Shown here in pieces: positions 8,320 through 16,573 of a DNA stretch of 36,064 bases. The position numbers and the translations under genes were made by a program. Within the stretch, counting starts at the first letter, position 1. Each line of letters opens with the position of its first letter. Source of the stretch: Actinomadura soli (GTDB taxonomy: Bacteria > Actinomycetota > Actinomycetes > Streptosporangiales > Streptosporangiaceae); assembly GCF_005889715.1 (NCBI RefSeq), contig NZ_VCKW01000060.1, positions 1 through 36,064 of the forward strand. The letters are read 5' to 3'. The notes beneath the pieces were generated by a model. That model was not told where the DNA came from. It worked only from the letters and a program-made list of their open reading frames with translations, and made no database searches.

Positions 8320-9526
8320 TCGTTTCCTTCGTTTCGTGCATGCCCTCGGTGAGGGCGGGGAGAAGCCACGCGCCGACGTCGCCGAGCCGGGCGCCCGCCT
8401 CGGCCTGCCGGTCCGCGAGATAGCGCGCCGCGAGTTCGGCGAGGTACAGCCGTGCGACGAGCGGGGCGTGCGGGGCGTGCGGGGGCTCGGCGCCGAACGG
8501 GGCCAGGGTGCCGGCCGCGTCGCGCACGCACTCCGCCGCCGCCCGCGCCGGGTCGGCCGCCGGGTCGGAGACCGCCCGCTGGAGGCGGTGGTGCAGCGCG
8601 TCGAAGCCGACGGGTACGTCGGCGGCGAACCGCTCCCAGTCCCACACCAGCAGGCCGCCGTCCGAGCCCGCGGTGTTCCAGGGCGTGAAGTCGCCGTGCC
8701 AGGAGCCGAAGACGATCTCGGCGTCGCCGTGGTGTTCGCCGATCGCCGCGAGCGCCGCGCGCAGCCGGTCCGCCGCCTCGCCCGGCAGCGCGGCGACGCG
8801 GTCGTTGAGAACGCTCCAGTATGGCGAGCCCGCCAGGCGGATGCGCTGCGTCCCGGCCGCCCCGGCGATCTCGCGCAGGGCGGCGGAGAACGTGTCCGGC
8901 GCGACCGGACGTCCCGGCTCCCACGTCGGCAGCGGGGTCAGCGCCAGGACGTCCAGCCCTCGCCACGACCCGAAGTGCAGCACCTCCGGCGCGCGCACCA
9001 CGGCGCCCGCCGCGCGAGGCAGCCGCTCCAGCGCCGCGGCCTCGGCCCGGACGAGCCGCCCGGTCAGCTCGTTCACCCCCACCTTGACGAACGCGACCGG
9101 AGGCCCGCTCGCGCCGGGGGAGAGCGCCTGCAGGACCGGCTTGTCGTTGGCGCGCCCTGCGGGCCGCGCGTACAACGCGGCGCACACCGGACGCCCCAGG
9201 GCCTCGCTCAGGTACGTCTCCACGGTCTCGGCCCCGTCAGGGACGTCCACGCGCACGCCCTGCCGCAGCACCGCCCGCCCGAGCCCGCCGCGCAGCGACC
9301 AGATCAGCCCGGCCGTCACCAGCCGCGCGGCGCGCGACTCGACCCGGCCGTAGGCGCGCAGCGCCGCGACGGCGGCCGCGCGGTCGGCGGGCAGCAGGAT
9401 CCTGGGCCGGCGGGCGCCGGGGGCGAGGAGGCGGCCGCCGGAGCCGAAGGCGACGCGTGCGGGTTCGGGCCACAGCAGCCGGGTCGTCTCACTCAGGGCC
9501 GCCAGCCGGTCCGCCGTGTCGCTCAC
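8312..9526 (-). CDS. Aminoglycoside-phosphotransferase-like small-molecule kinase
   Basis: A 404-residue protein with the APH/choline-kinase fold. The catalytic loop HGDFTPWN is at residues 277-284 and the metal-binding DWE at 296-298; a lysine in the beta-strand VAFVKVG near residue 148 is a candidate ATP-binding residue. The N-terminal 110 residues look like a variant N-lobe extension. The GTG at 9526 has GGGAGGGA just upstream and overlaps the end of the polymerase-like gene by 38 bases. Its place between a polymerase and a sulfotransferase suggests phosphorylation of a sugar, a lipid carrier or a small modifier, not antibiotic resistance. The substrate is unknown. Confidence 0.75.
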   Translation of the reverse strand: MSDTADRLAALSETTRLLWPEPARVAFGSGGRLLAPGARRPRILLPADRAAAVAALRAYGRVESRAARLVTAGLIWSLRGGLGRAVLRQGVRVDVPDGAETVETYLSEALGRPVCAALYARPAGRANDKPVLQALSPGASGPPVAFVKVGVNELTGRLVRAEAAALERLPRAAGAVVRAPEVLHFGSWRGLDVLALTPLPTWEPGRPVAPDTFSAALREIAGAAGTQRIRLAGSPYWSVLNDRVAALPGEAADRLRAALAAIGEHHGDAEIVFGSWHGDFTPWNTAGSDGGLLVWDWERFAADVPVGFDALHHRLQRAVSDPAADPARAAAECVRDAAGTLAPFGAEPPHAPHAPLVARLYLAELAARYLADRQAEAGARLGDVGAWLLPALTEGMHETKETNG

Positions 9527-11078
9527 GTTGTCCCTCCCGAATCCTGATGGGCCTGCCGTTCATTCGCGGGTACAGCGCGGCCCGGCGCGTCTTCGACTCC
9601 AGCAGCCGCCGTGTCCGGGCGGCGATGAGCGCCTTGTCGCGCGCCCGCTTGGCCCGCACGGCGACCGGCTCCACGCGCGGCGGGCTCAGGTCCATGCCGT
9701 TGCGCCACATCACCGCGAAGGACAGCAGGTAGAGCGGCATCGGCGTGTAGAGGCCGTCATAGATCGTCATGTAGTAGAGCACGAGCAGCATCGTCAGGAC
9801 GCCGCCCGTCGCGATCGGGGAGATGTCCCGCCAGTACCGCCGGATCGCGTTCAGGAAGAACAGGACGTACAGGCCCGCTCCCACGAAGCCCTGCGAGATC
9901 AGCAGCAGCCACAGCTGGCCGTCGGAGCCGAGCGGCGGGTGCTTGCACTCCGGGCACGCCTGCGTCTTGCCGGTGACGACCGTCTTGTCGCTGCCGACGG
10001 CGTACCGCGTGTTGCCGTAGCCGATGATGGGCGAGGTGAACGTCGCCTCGATCGTCTTGGCGCGGGTGTAGGCGCGGATGCTGTTGCTCTGCGGGTTGTC
10101 GAGCCTGGTCTCGACCTGGGCGTACAGCGGCGACATCACGAACGCGGTGGCGCCGAGCACCAGCGCGACGGCCCCCACGCCGAGCGCCATGGCCCGGCCG
10201 CGCAGCGCCAGCCGGACGAGGACGTAGAGGGCGCTGACCCCGATGCCGAGCCACAGCCCGCGGTTCAGCCCGTAGACCACCGGGATCAGGGACACCGCGA
10301 AGATCCCCACGCCCACCATCCGGCGCTTGCGGGACGCGTACACCCACCACCCGAGGACGAACCAGATCAGCAGGATCGAGTAGTTGTTCCCCCAGGTGTT
10401 GGCCCATTCGAAGGGGCCCTCCGGGCGGACCGCCTTGACCGCGCCGACCCAGTGGATCTGCGCCGCGGTCGGATTGATGATGTTCTGCACGAACGCGTCG
10501 GCGCGCACCCGTCCGGGCAGCAGCATCCCGAACAGCGGGGTGACGTGGAAGTTCGGGGCCACGACGCCGAGCAGCCCGCCGAACGTGGTGGTGACGAACA
10601 GCGCCCCGAGCATCCGCAGGAGCAGCAGGCGCGGCAGCTCCCGTTCGCTGAGGTTGCCGACGTACAGCACGATGACCGCGGACGCGAGGTAGATGGCGAG
10701 GCGCACCAGGACCGAGACGATCCGCCCGAGGCCGAACTCGCCGTAGGCGCCGGGCGGGTTCTCGCCGAGCATGCTGAGGCTGACCAGGTACCAGACCAGG
10801 AACAGCACCCACAGCCCGAAGCCGGGCGGGACCCGCATCGGGCGGCGGTTGAGCAGGACGAGAGCCATCGGCACCGCGCAGATGACGAAGCTGAACACGC
10901 CGAGGCCGACGATCCACCACACGGGGTAGCCGACGAGCAGCGCGACCAGCGGCCACGCCGAGCGCGGCAGGTCGCGCAGGCGGGCCGGAAGCGGCTCGTC
11001 GCTCCGCGACGGCGGCGCCGGACCGCCGGGCGCGGTCTCCGGCGCTGGGCTCGCGGACGTACTCGGGGGGGACGGCAT
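9489..11078 (-). CDS. O-antigen ligase / Wzy-type polymerase-like membrane protein
   Basis: A 529-residue polytopic protein of the Wzy_C / WaaL class, which polymerise or ligate undecaprenyl-linked glycans on the outer face of the membrane. About ten or more hydrophobic helices are visible, such as AWPLVALLVGYPVWWIVGLG near the start and GVGAVALVLGATAFVMSP later. The large extracytoplasmic loop contains TFTSPIIGYGNTRYAVG and then HPPLGSDGQLWLLLISQGF, which resembles the conserved loop of the family. That loop also carries CPEC, an unexpected thiol pair. The N-terminus is Pro/Ser-rich and the C-terminus (last 75 residues) is Arg-rich and cytoplasmic. The start lies 23 bases after the co-polymerase stop. 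Polymerase and ligase cannot be separated from sequence alone. Confidence 0.85.
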   Translation of the reverse strand: MPSPPSTSASPAPETAPGGPAPPSRSDEPLPARLRDLPRSAWPLVALLVGYPVWWIVGLGVFSFVICAVPMALVLLNRRPMRVPPGFGLWVLFLVWYLVSLSMLGENPPGAYGEFGLGRIVSVLVRLAIYLASAVIVLYVGNLSERELPRLLLLRMLGALFVTTTFGGLLGVVAPNFHVTPLFGMLLPGRVRADAFVQNIINPTAAQIHWVGAVKAVRPEGPFEWANTWGNNYSILLIWFVLGWWVYASRKRRMVGVGIFAVSLIPVVYGLNRGLWLGIGVSALYVLVRLALRGRAMALGVGAVALVLGATAFVMSPLYAQVETRLDNPQSNSIRAYTRAKTIEATFTSPIIGYGNTRYAVGSDKTVVTGKTQACPECKHPPLGSDGQLWLLLISQGFVGAGLYVLFFLNAIRRYWRDISPIATGGVLTMLLVLYYMTIYDGLYTPMPLYLLSFAVMWRNGMDLSPPRVEPVAVRAKRARDKALIAARTRRLLESKTRRAALYPRMNGRPIRIREGQRERHGGPAGGPE

Positions 11079-11101
11079 CGGCTCGGATCGCGTCGGACGG
11101 C

Positions 11102-12946
11102 TCAGGGCCGGCCGGACTCGTCGTCCGAGTCCGCGTGCCCGCTGCTGAAGCGCGGTATCACCGACGTGGTGTCCGGCTCGCTGCCGTTGGCCGGCGCGCG
11201 GTGCTCGGCGTCCCCGTCGCCGGCGGGCTTGGCGAGCGTGCCCCGCCGTGGCCCGGCGACGGCACGGTCACCGGGCGGGTCGACGAGGGTGCGGTCGGCG
11301 GGACCGTCCCCGAAGGCTTCGAGGTCCACGCCGCCGATCGCGTTCGGGCCGGATGCGGCCGCGCCGGAGGAGGGCCCACCGGGCGAGCCCGCGGCGGACG
11401 AGGCCGCGCCGGGCGCCGGGCGCGGGGCGCGGCGCGGCTGCGGGCGGGCGGTGGAGTGCGGCTGGGCCGGGACGACGAGGGTGCCGAGCACCGCGACGCT
11501 CATCCGGTCGAGCGCGCGCACCGACTCCTCGACGTCCTTGCGCCTGACGTCCGGGACCTCCACGACGACCAGCGCGGTGTCGGCGGCCTCGGCGATGGCC
11601 TGCGCGTCGGCGCTGCTGCTGGTGGACGGCGCGTCGATCACGACGTAGTCGGTGTTGGCGCGGAGCTGGTCGACGACGTGGACCATCTGCCGCGTCTGGA
11701 GCAGCTCGTAGGCGAGTTCGGTGTCGATGCCCGGGGGGACGACCCACAGCCTCTTCTGCACGGGCGAGCGGACCATCGCGTTCCGGAGCGAGCGCTTGCC
11801 GAGCAGGACCTCGGCGAGCCCGACGCTCGCCGGGGCCTCCGTCAGCCGCGCCGACTCCCGGGAGTGCAGGTCGGCGCAGACGAGCGCCACCCGGGACTGG
11901 GTGCGGGCGAGCGCCGCGGCCAGGTTCGCGGCCGACAGGCCCGCTCCCGGGCCGTCGGTGGCGCTCGTCACGAGGATCACATGGTTGCCGTGGCCGAGGA
12001 CGGCGTTGAGCTGGTGGCTCAGCTCGTGCACTTCCTGCCCGTTGCGGCTGCGGGCGGGCAGCAGCCCGAGCCGGTCGCCCTTGCCCGCCGGGTGCAGTTC
12101 CAGCAGGACGGGCATGTCGAGCATCCGCTCCACGTCGGCCGCGCTGCGCAGGCGGGTGTCGAGGCGGTCGCGGACGGCGCCGGCGCCGAGGCCGACCAGC
12201 AGCCCGGCCATGAGCCCGCCGGTGAGGTACAGCGGAACGTTCGGGCCGCTGGGCCGCGTGGGCGTGGAGGCGTTGCTGATGATGCGGCCGGGGTTGATGC
12301 TGCTGGTGCTGAGGGAGCCCAGGCGCCCGGTCAGCTCGGTGATCTGGCGGCTGATGATCGCCTGCTGGCTGCGCGCGTAGGTGCGGGCGGCGCCGGAGTA
12401 GCGCGGGATCCGGTCCAGCAGGACCTTGTTCTCCTCGCTGAGCTCCTGGATCTTCTTGCTGATGACGTCCATCTGGCGCTGCAGGTTCGCCTGCGCGGAC
12501 GCCGTGCGCTGGTTGAGGTACGCCTGCGCGAAGAGGTTCGCGCCGTTCGCGGCGGCGCGGGGAGTGTCATCGGTGAAGGCGATGGTCAGGACGCCCGAGT
12601 TCGGCGGGACCGAGACGGCGACGTGCGCCAGCAGGTGGTTCTCGTCGTCGCCGTACTTGAGCAGCCGCTTGGCCTCCTTGGCGACCTCGAGCGACTTGGC
12701 GACCTGGGCCTCGGTGTCGAGGTTGACGTCCGACTTGGTCTTGGAGGCCTCGGGGGCGGAGTCGTCGAACCCGGTCGGCGCCACGAGCACCTGCGCCTCG
12801 GCGGTGTAGGTCTTGGCCAGCGTGAACGTGTACGCGCCGACGCCCGCGAGGACGAGCACGGCGAAGCACAGAACGATCCCCCAGCGCCGCCGAATCAACC
12901 CTGTGTAGTCGACGAACTCTTTGGAGGGTGCTGGTCTAGACGACAC
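11102..12946 (-). CDS. Wzz/BY-kinase-like polysaccharide co-polymerase with degenerate P-loop
   Basis: A 614-residue protein joining a Wzz chain-length domain to a CpsD/BY-kinase-like ATPase domain. DYTGLIRRRW precedes the first membrane helix (about 23-42); a long extracytoplasmic coiled coil follows (for example ISKKIQELSEENKVLLDRI); the second helix is near 236-257. In the cytoplasmic domain the Walker A site reads TSATDGPGAGLSAANLA (from residue 327), so the GKS/T lysine is replaced by leucine. The Walker A' region reads VALVCADLHS, while Walker B, DYVVIDAP (433-440), is intact. The Pro/Ala-rich tail has no tyrosine cluster. I chose GTG 12946 because AAGGGG lies about seven bases upstream; a TTG at 13075 would add 43 residues without family features. 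It heads the polymer operon. Confidence 0.88.
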   Translation of the reverse strand: MSSRPAPSKEFVDYTGLIRRRWGIVLCFAVLVLAGVGAYTFTLAKTYTAEAQVLVAPTGFDDSAPEASKTKSDVNLDTEAQVAKSLEVAKEAKRLLKYGDDENHLLAHVAVSVPPNSGVLTIAFTDDTPRAAANGANLFAQAYLNQRTASAQANLQRQMDVISKKIQELSEENKVLLDRIPRYSGAARTYARSQQAIISRQITELTGRLGSLSTSSINPGRIISNASTPTRPSGPNVPLYLTGGLMAGLLVGLGAGAVRDRLDTRLRSAADVERMLDMPVLLELHPAGKGDRLGLLPARSRNGQEVHELSHQLNAVLGHGNHVILVTSATDGPGAGLSAANLAAALARTQSRVALVCADLHSRESARLTEAPASVGLAEVLLGKRSLRNAMVRSPVQKRLWVVPPGIDTELAYELLQTRQMVHVVDQLRANTDYVVIDAPSTSSSADAQAIAEAADTALVVVEVPDVRRKDVEESVRALDRMSVAVLGTLVVPAQPHSTARPQPRRAPRPAPGAASSAAGSPGGPSSGAAASGPNAIGGVDLEAFGDGPADRTLVDPPGDRAVAGPRRGTLAKPAGDGDAEHRAPANGSEPDTTSVIPRFSSGHADSDDESGRP

Positions 12947-13414
12947 TTCAGTCCCCTTCACGGTCACCGCCCCGCCGCCGCGCGAACTGCCGGGCCGATG
13001 GGGCTGGTCGCAGAATGAGGTGGGGGGCGTGGCGTCGCGGTCACTATATCGATTCGGCGGGCCTGCTTCCGACAATCGGCGTGATGGAGGACATCACCGG
13101 CGCGGAGGGACCGGCACCATGGCTCCGCGTCCGTCACCTTCCGTGATCACCCCGTCGCGGGTCGGCCGTCGCGCGGCTTCCCGTCTCGCCCGGCGCCGCC
13201 GGGCCGCCATCGCCAGGTCGGCGGTGGTCGGCGCCGTGCCGTCCGGTTGCCGGGATGCGCCTGGCGGCCGGGCCTGGCCGCCGCTATGCTACCGCAGGCT
13301 CCCCCCATAGGTATCAGTCGGGTAACTCTCGCCTCATGAGTATGTACCTGCGACACGATGGGCGCATTGGTCACTACTTCTTCTTTCCGATGATTCCCCG
13401 CCGAGGAGGCATAA
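12947..13414 (-). promoter_or_regulatory. 468-base divergent control region between polymer operon and propeller gene
   Basis: No convincing gene is seen here. The region must hold promoters for both directions. On the minus strand TATAGT near 13045-13050 is a possible -10 box. On the plus strand TATGCT at 13285-13290 fits the actinobacterial TANNNT -10 form and follows a perfect 7-bp stem (GGCGGCC at 13263-13269 with GGCCGCC at 13276-13282). That start would leave a leader of about 115 bases before GTG 13415, noticeably richer in A and T than the rest of the window. Confidence 0.4.
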
Positions 13415-15421
13415 GTGTCGCGTCTGCGCCGTGATACCGCGGTTGCGGTGACGGCATTGGCTGGGATCGGCCTCGTGGCCGCCCCGCAGTTCGCCGAGGA
13501 CCGCCAGGTCCCGGTCGTCGCCAGTGCCGCGCTAGCCGCCGGGAAGATGCCCGTCGAGACGCCGTACGGCGGAACGCCGAACATCGAACCGAACCAGGGC
13601 GGCTGGGCCGGCGTGGTCTACGCGATGACCCAGGTCGGCGACAAGATCATCGTCGGCGGGAAGTTCAGGTCCGTCAAGCAGGGTGAAACGACGTACGCCG
13701 TGACGCACCTGCTGGCGATCAACGCGACGACCAAGCGTCTCGACACCGCCTTCAAGCCGCAGCTCGACGACGCCGTCGAGGCGCTCGCGCCCGGGGCGGA
13801 CGGCAAGTCGGTGCTCGTCGGCGGCAGGTTCAACACGGTCAACGGCAGCGCCCGGCCGAAGCTCGCCCGGCTCGACGTGAGCACCGGCAAGGAGACCGCC
13901 AACGGCACCTGGAAGACGCCGGGAGTCCAGGGCGGCGCCGTCTTCGACATCCAGCAGGCGCAGGGGCGCCTGTACGTCGCCGGGCAGTTCACCTCGGTCG
14001 CGGGCGCGAGCCGCAAGGGCTTCGCGGCGCTCAGCCCGACGACGGGCGCGCTGTCGACCAAGTTCGGCACGGTCCCGTTCATCGGGGTGCACAACGGCGG
14101 CGTCTCCCGCGTCCGCCGGATCGCCGCCACCCCGGACGGGACGAAGCTGTACGCGATCGGGAACTTCCGCACGGTCGGCGGCGTGGAGCGGCGGCAGTTC
14201 GCCCGGCTGAACCTCGGCGCCTCCTCCGACGCGCTCGACACAGGATGGAAGACCGACGGGTTCGCCACCGCGTGCAACACCGTTTTCGACAGCTACGTGC
14301 GCGACATGGCGATGTCGCCGGACGGCAAGTACGTGGCGGTCGTCTCGACCGGCGGCCCGTTCGGCACCACCCAGCTCTGCGACAGCGCGACCCGCTGGGA
14401 CAACGCCGCCACCGGCTCGGACGTGAAGCCGGTGTGGGTGAACTGGACGGGCGGCGACACGCTCGACTCGGTCGCCATCTCCGGATCGGCCGTGTTCGTC
14501 GGGGGGCACCCCCGCTGGTCCAACAACCCGTCCGGCCGTGACAGGGCCCGCGCGGGCGCGGTGACCCGGCCGGGAGTGGCCGCCCTCGACCCGCGCAACG
14601 GCATCCCGTTCTCCTGGAACCCCGGCCGCGACCCGCGCGGCGACGGCGCGTGGTCGCTGCTGGTGACCGGCGACGGCCTGTGGGTGGGCAGCGACACCAA
14701 CTTCTTCCTGCCGCCGTCGTCGCAGAAGTTCCGCGGCAAGATCGGCTACTTCCCGTTCGCGGGCGGCGCGACGCTGCCGGAGGACGTGACCAAGCAGCTG
14801 CCCGGCAAGGTGTACATCGCCGCGCCGGGGTCGGTCCTGCAGCCCAACAAGCTGGTCTCACGCACGGTCAGCGGCACGACGGTCGGCCCCGACGTCACCG
14901 AGACGGTCGCGGGCGGCATGGACTGGTCGGACGTGCGCGGCACGATGCTGATCGACGGCGTCCTCTGGTACGCCAAGTCCAACGGCGCGCTGTACAAGCG
15001 CACGTTCAACGGCACGGCCGTCGGCGCCGAGGAGCTCGTCAACCCCTACGCGGACGCGGAGTGGGACGCCGACGAGCCGGCCTGGAAGGGCAGCCCGACC
15101 GACTTCTACAGCTCGCTGGCGGGCGGCCTGACGACCGGGATGTTCTACGACAGCGGCCGGATGTACTACACCAGGGCCGGCGCCTCGTCGCTGTTCTACC
15201 GCGCCTTCACGCCGGAGAGCGGAATCCTCGGCGAGGAGAAGGTCGCGGTGGCCTCCGGCTGGTCGAACGTCCAGGGGATGTTCGTCTCGGGCGGCAAGCT
15301 CTACTACGTCGCGGCCGACGGCAAGCTGAACGCGGTGACGTTCGCCGACGGCGTGCCGAGCGGAAGCCCGACCGTGATCGGCACGGCGGACTGGCGGGGT
15401 CGCGGCCTGTTCGTCGGCTGA
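13415..15421 (+). CDS. Secreted two-part beta-propeller protein
   Basis: A 668-residue exported protein. RLRR followed by a hydrophobic stretch (TAVAVTALAGIGLVAAP) is a signal peptide. The first part (about 45-430) has at least five blade-like repeats with the pattern 'V/L-x-VGG-x-F-x-x-V': IIVGGKFRSV, SVLVGGRFNTV, LYVAGQFTSV, LYAIGNFRTV and VFVGGH. The second part (about 500-668) has a different repeat with WSDVRG / WSNVQG and YYxxxxG-L elements. This looks like the delta-60/DUF5122 type of propeller and no catalytic motif is recognised. GTG 13415 follows GAGGAGG. It is divergent from the polymer operon and is followed by a strong terminator, so it is probably monocistronic. A role in binding, shaping or cutting the extracellular glycan is inference from position. 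Confidence 0.82.
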   Translation: MSRLRRDTAVAVTALAGIGLVAAPQFAEDRQVPVVASAALAAGKMPVETPYGGTPNIEPNQGGWAGVVYAMTQVGDKIIVGGKFRSVKQGETTYAVTHLLAINATTKRLDTAFKPQLDDAVEALAPGADGKSVLVGGRFNTVNGSARPKLARLDVSTGKETANGTWKTPGVQGGAVFDIQQAQGRLYVAGQFTSVAGASRKGFAALSPTTGALSTKFGTVPFIGVHNGGVSRVRRIAATPDGTKLYAIGNFRTVGGVERRQFARLNLGASSDALDTGWKTDGFATACNTVFDSYVRDMAMSPDGKYVAVVSTGGPFGTTQLCDSATRWDNAATGSDVKPVWVNWTGGDTLDSVAISGSAVFVGGHPRWSNNPSGRDRARAGAVTRPGVAALDPRNGIPFSWNPGRDPRGDGAWSLLVTGDGLWVGSDTNFFLPPSSQKFRGKIGYFPFAGGATLPEDVTKQLPGKVYIAAPGSVLQPNKLVSRTVSGTTVGPDVTETVAGGMDWSDVRGTMLIDGVLWYAKSNGALYKRTFNGTAVGAEELVNPYADAEWDADEPAWKGSPTDFYSSLAGGLTTGMFYDSGRMYYTRAGASSLFYRAFTPESGILGEEKVAVASGWSNVQGMFVSGGKLYYVAADGKLNAVTFADGVPSGSPTVIGTADWRGRGLFVG

Positions 15422-15461
15422 CCGGTTTCGCCGGCCGACCCGCGGCTCGGCGGTGTACTTG

Positions 15462-15501
15462 GGCCAGGCGCCCGCCCGAATACGGTGGGCGCCTGGCCTT
15501 T
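15462..15501 (+). terminator. Intrinsic terminator after the propeller gene
   Basis: GGCCAGGCGCCC (15462-15473) pairs perfectly with GGGCGCCTGGCC (15487-15498). Three further inner pairs (one G-T) leave a seven-base loop, and TTTA follows. It sits 40 bases after the stop. Its presence also argues that the next gene does not begin at the in-frame GTG at 15485. Confidence 0.85.
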
Positions 15502-15523
15502 ACGTGTGACTGGAGTCTGTTTC

Positions 15524-16573
15524 TTGATTGCGATGACGAGGAAGGTGCGCTGGGCGCTCGCCGCGGCGGCGAGCGCCGTCGCGCTGGCGGTGGGCGTCGT
15601 GATCGGCGTCCATATCGCGGGGGGCTCCGAGAAGGGCCCCGGCTGCGCGGTCTCCGACCGGCTGGTCCCGGAGTGCGGCCGGTGGTGGGGCGTCGCGCCC
15701 GGCGTCTTCACGAGCAAGTCGACGGAGAAGGCCCTCGCCGACTTCGAGGACAGGACCCGCCGTCCCGCCGACGCCGTCCACCTGTACCACCGGGACGGGG
15801 AGCTCTTCCCGACCGACCGCGAGATCGCGATGGCGCGCGACGGCGGCCGGCCCCGGCTGCTGTTCCTCAACTGGAAGCCTGAGATGGGGCGGACGTGGGC
15901 GCAGGTCGCCGCCGGGGACCCGGAGGTCGACCGGCACATCGACGACGTCGCCCGCCGCATCCGCGACGCCTTCCCGCACCGGTTCTTCCTCGCCGTCCAC
16001 CATGAGCCCGAGGAGGAGGTCCGCCCGTCGCCCGGGTCGGGATTCACCGCCCGCGACTACGCCGCCATGGTCCGGCACGTGATCAAGCGGCTGCGGGACG
16101 GCGGCGCCGGCAACGCGGTGACCGTGATGGCGTACATGGGGGTGCCGAACTGGGGCGCGCAGCCGTGGTTCAACGACCTCTATCCGGGCGACGACGTGAT
16201 CGACTGGGTCGCCGCCGACCTGTACGCGGACAAATGGGTGGACGACTTCGCGACGCTGGTCGACAAGAGGCGCCCGGACTTTCCGGCATGGCCCGGGTTC
16301 TACGCGTGGGCGTCGAAGCGGTTCCCGAAGAAGCCGCTGATGCTCGCCGAGTGGGGCACCGTGAACCGCAAGGACGACCCGGAGTTCAGCCGGCGGTTCT
16401 TCGCGTCCGTCCCGCGCCAGCTTCCGAACTACCCCCGGCTGAAGGGGCTGCTCTATTTCGAGTCGCCGAAGACGCCCGTGGGGGACACGAGGTGGAACGC
16501 CACGGGCGGCTCTGCGGAGGCGTTCCGGCAGATCGCGAAGATGCCGGACTTCAACCGCCTGACGCCGCCCTGA
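15524..16573 (+). CDS. Secreted GH26-like glycoside hydrolase
   Basis: About 349 residues with an N-terminal signal or anchor helix (WALAAAASAVALAVGVVIG). The fold-level pattern is that of a GH26-type (beta/alpha)8 barrel: AVHHEPEEE puts a candidate acid/base at E161 after a conserved His, and LMLAEWGT puts the candidate nucleophile at E276 at the end of a later strand. GRWWGVAPGVF at the start and VDWVAADLYADKW also fit secreted beta-mannanase-like enzymes. I chose TTG 15524, which has GGAG eight bases upstream; ATG 15533 in the same frame is an equal alternative. The tail-to-tail overlap with the PAP2 gene is 23 bases. Possible jobs are trimming, release or remodelling of the polymer made by this locus; the substrate is unknown. 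Confidence 0.78.
   Translation: MIAMTRKVRWALAAAASAVALAVGVVIGVHIAGGSEKGPGCAVSDRLVPECGRWWGVAPGVFTSKSTEKALADFEDRTRRPADAVHLYHRDGELFPTDREIAMARDGGRPRLLFLNWKPEMGRTWAQVAAGDPEVDRHIDDVARRIRDAFPHRFFLAVHHEPEEEVRPSPGSGFTARDYAAMVRHVIKRLRDGGAGNAVTVMAYMGVPNWGAQPWFNDLYPGDDVIDWVAADLYADKWVDDFATLVDKRRPDFPAWPGFYAWASKRFPKKPLMLAEWGTVNRKDDPEFSRRFFASVPRQLPNYPRLKGLLYFESPKTPVGDTRWNATGGSAEAFRQIAKMPDFNRLTPP

Noticed and set aside
8312..9526. Antibiotic-resistance aminoglycoside phosphotransferase
   Set aside because: The fold matches, but the overlaps with polymer genes and the unusual N-terminal lobe favour a biosynthetic role.
15485..15523. Upstream GTG start for the GH26-like gene at 15485
   Set aside because: This GTG lies inside the 3' arm of the strong terminator of the preceding gene and has no ribosome site.
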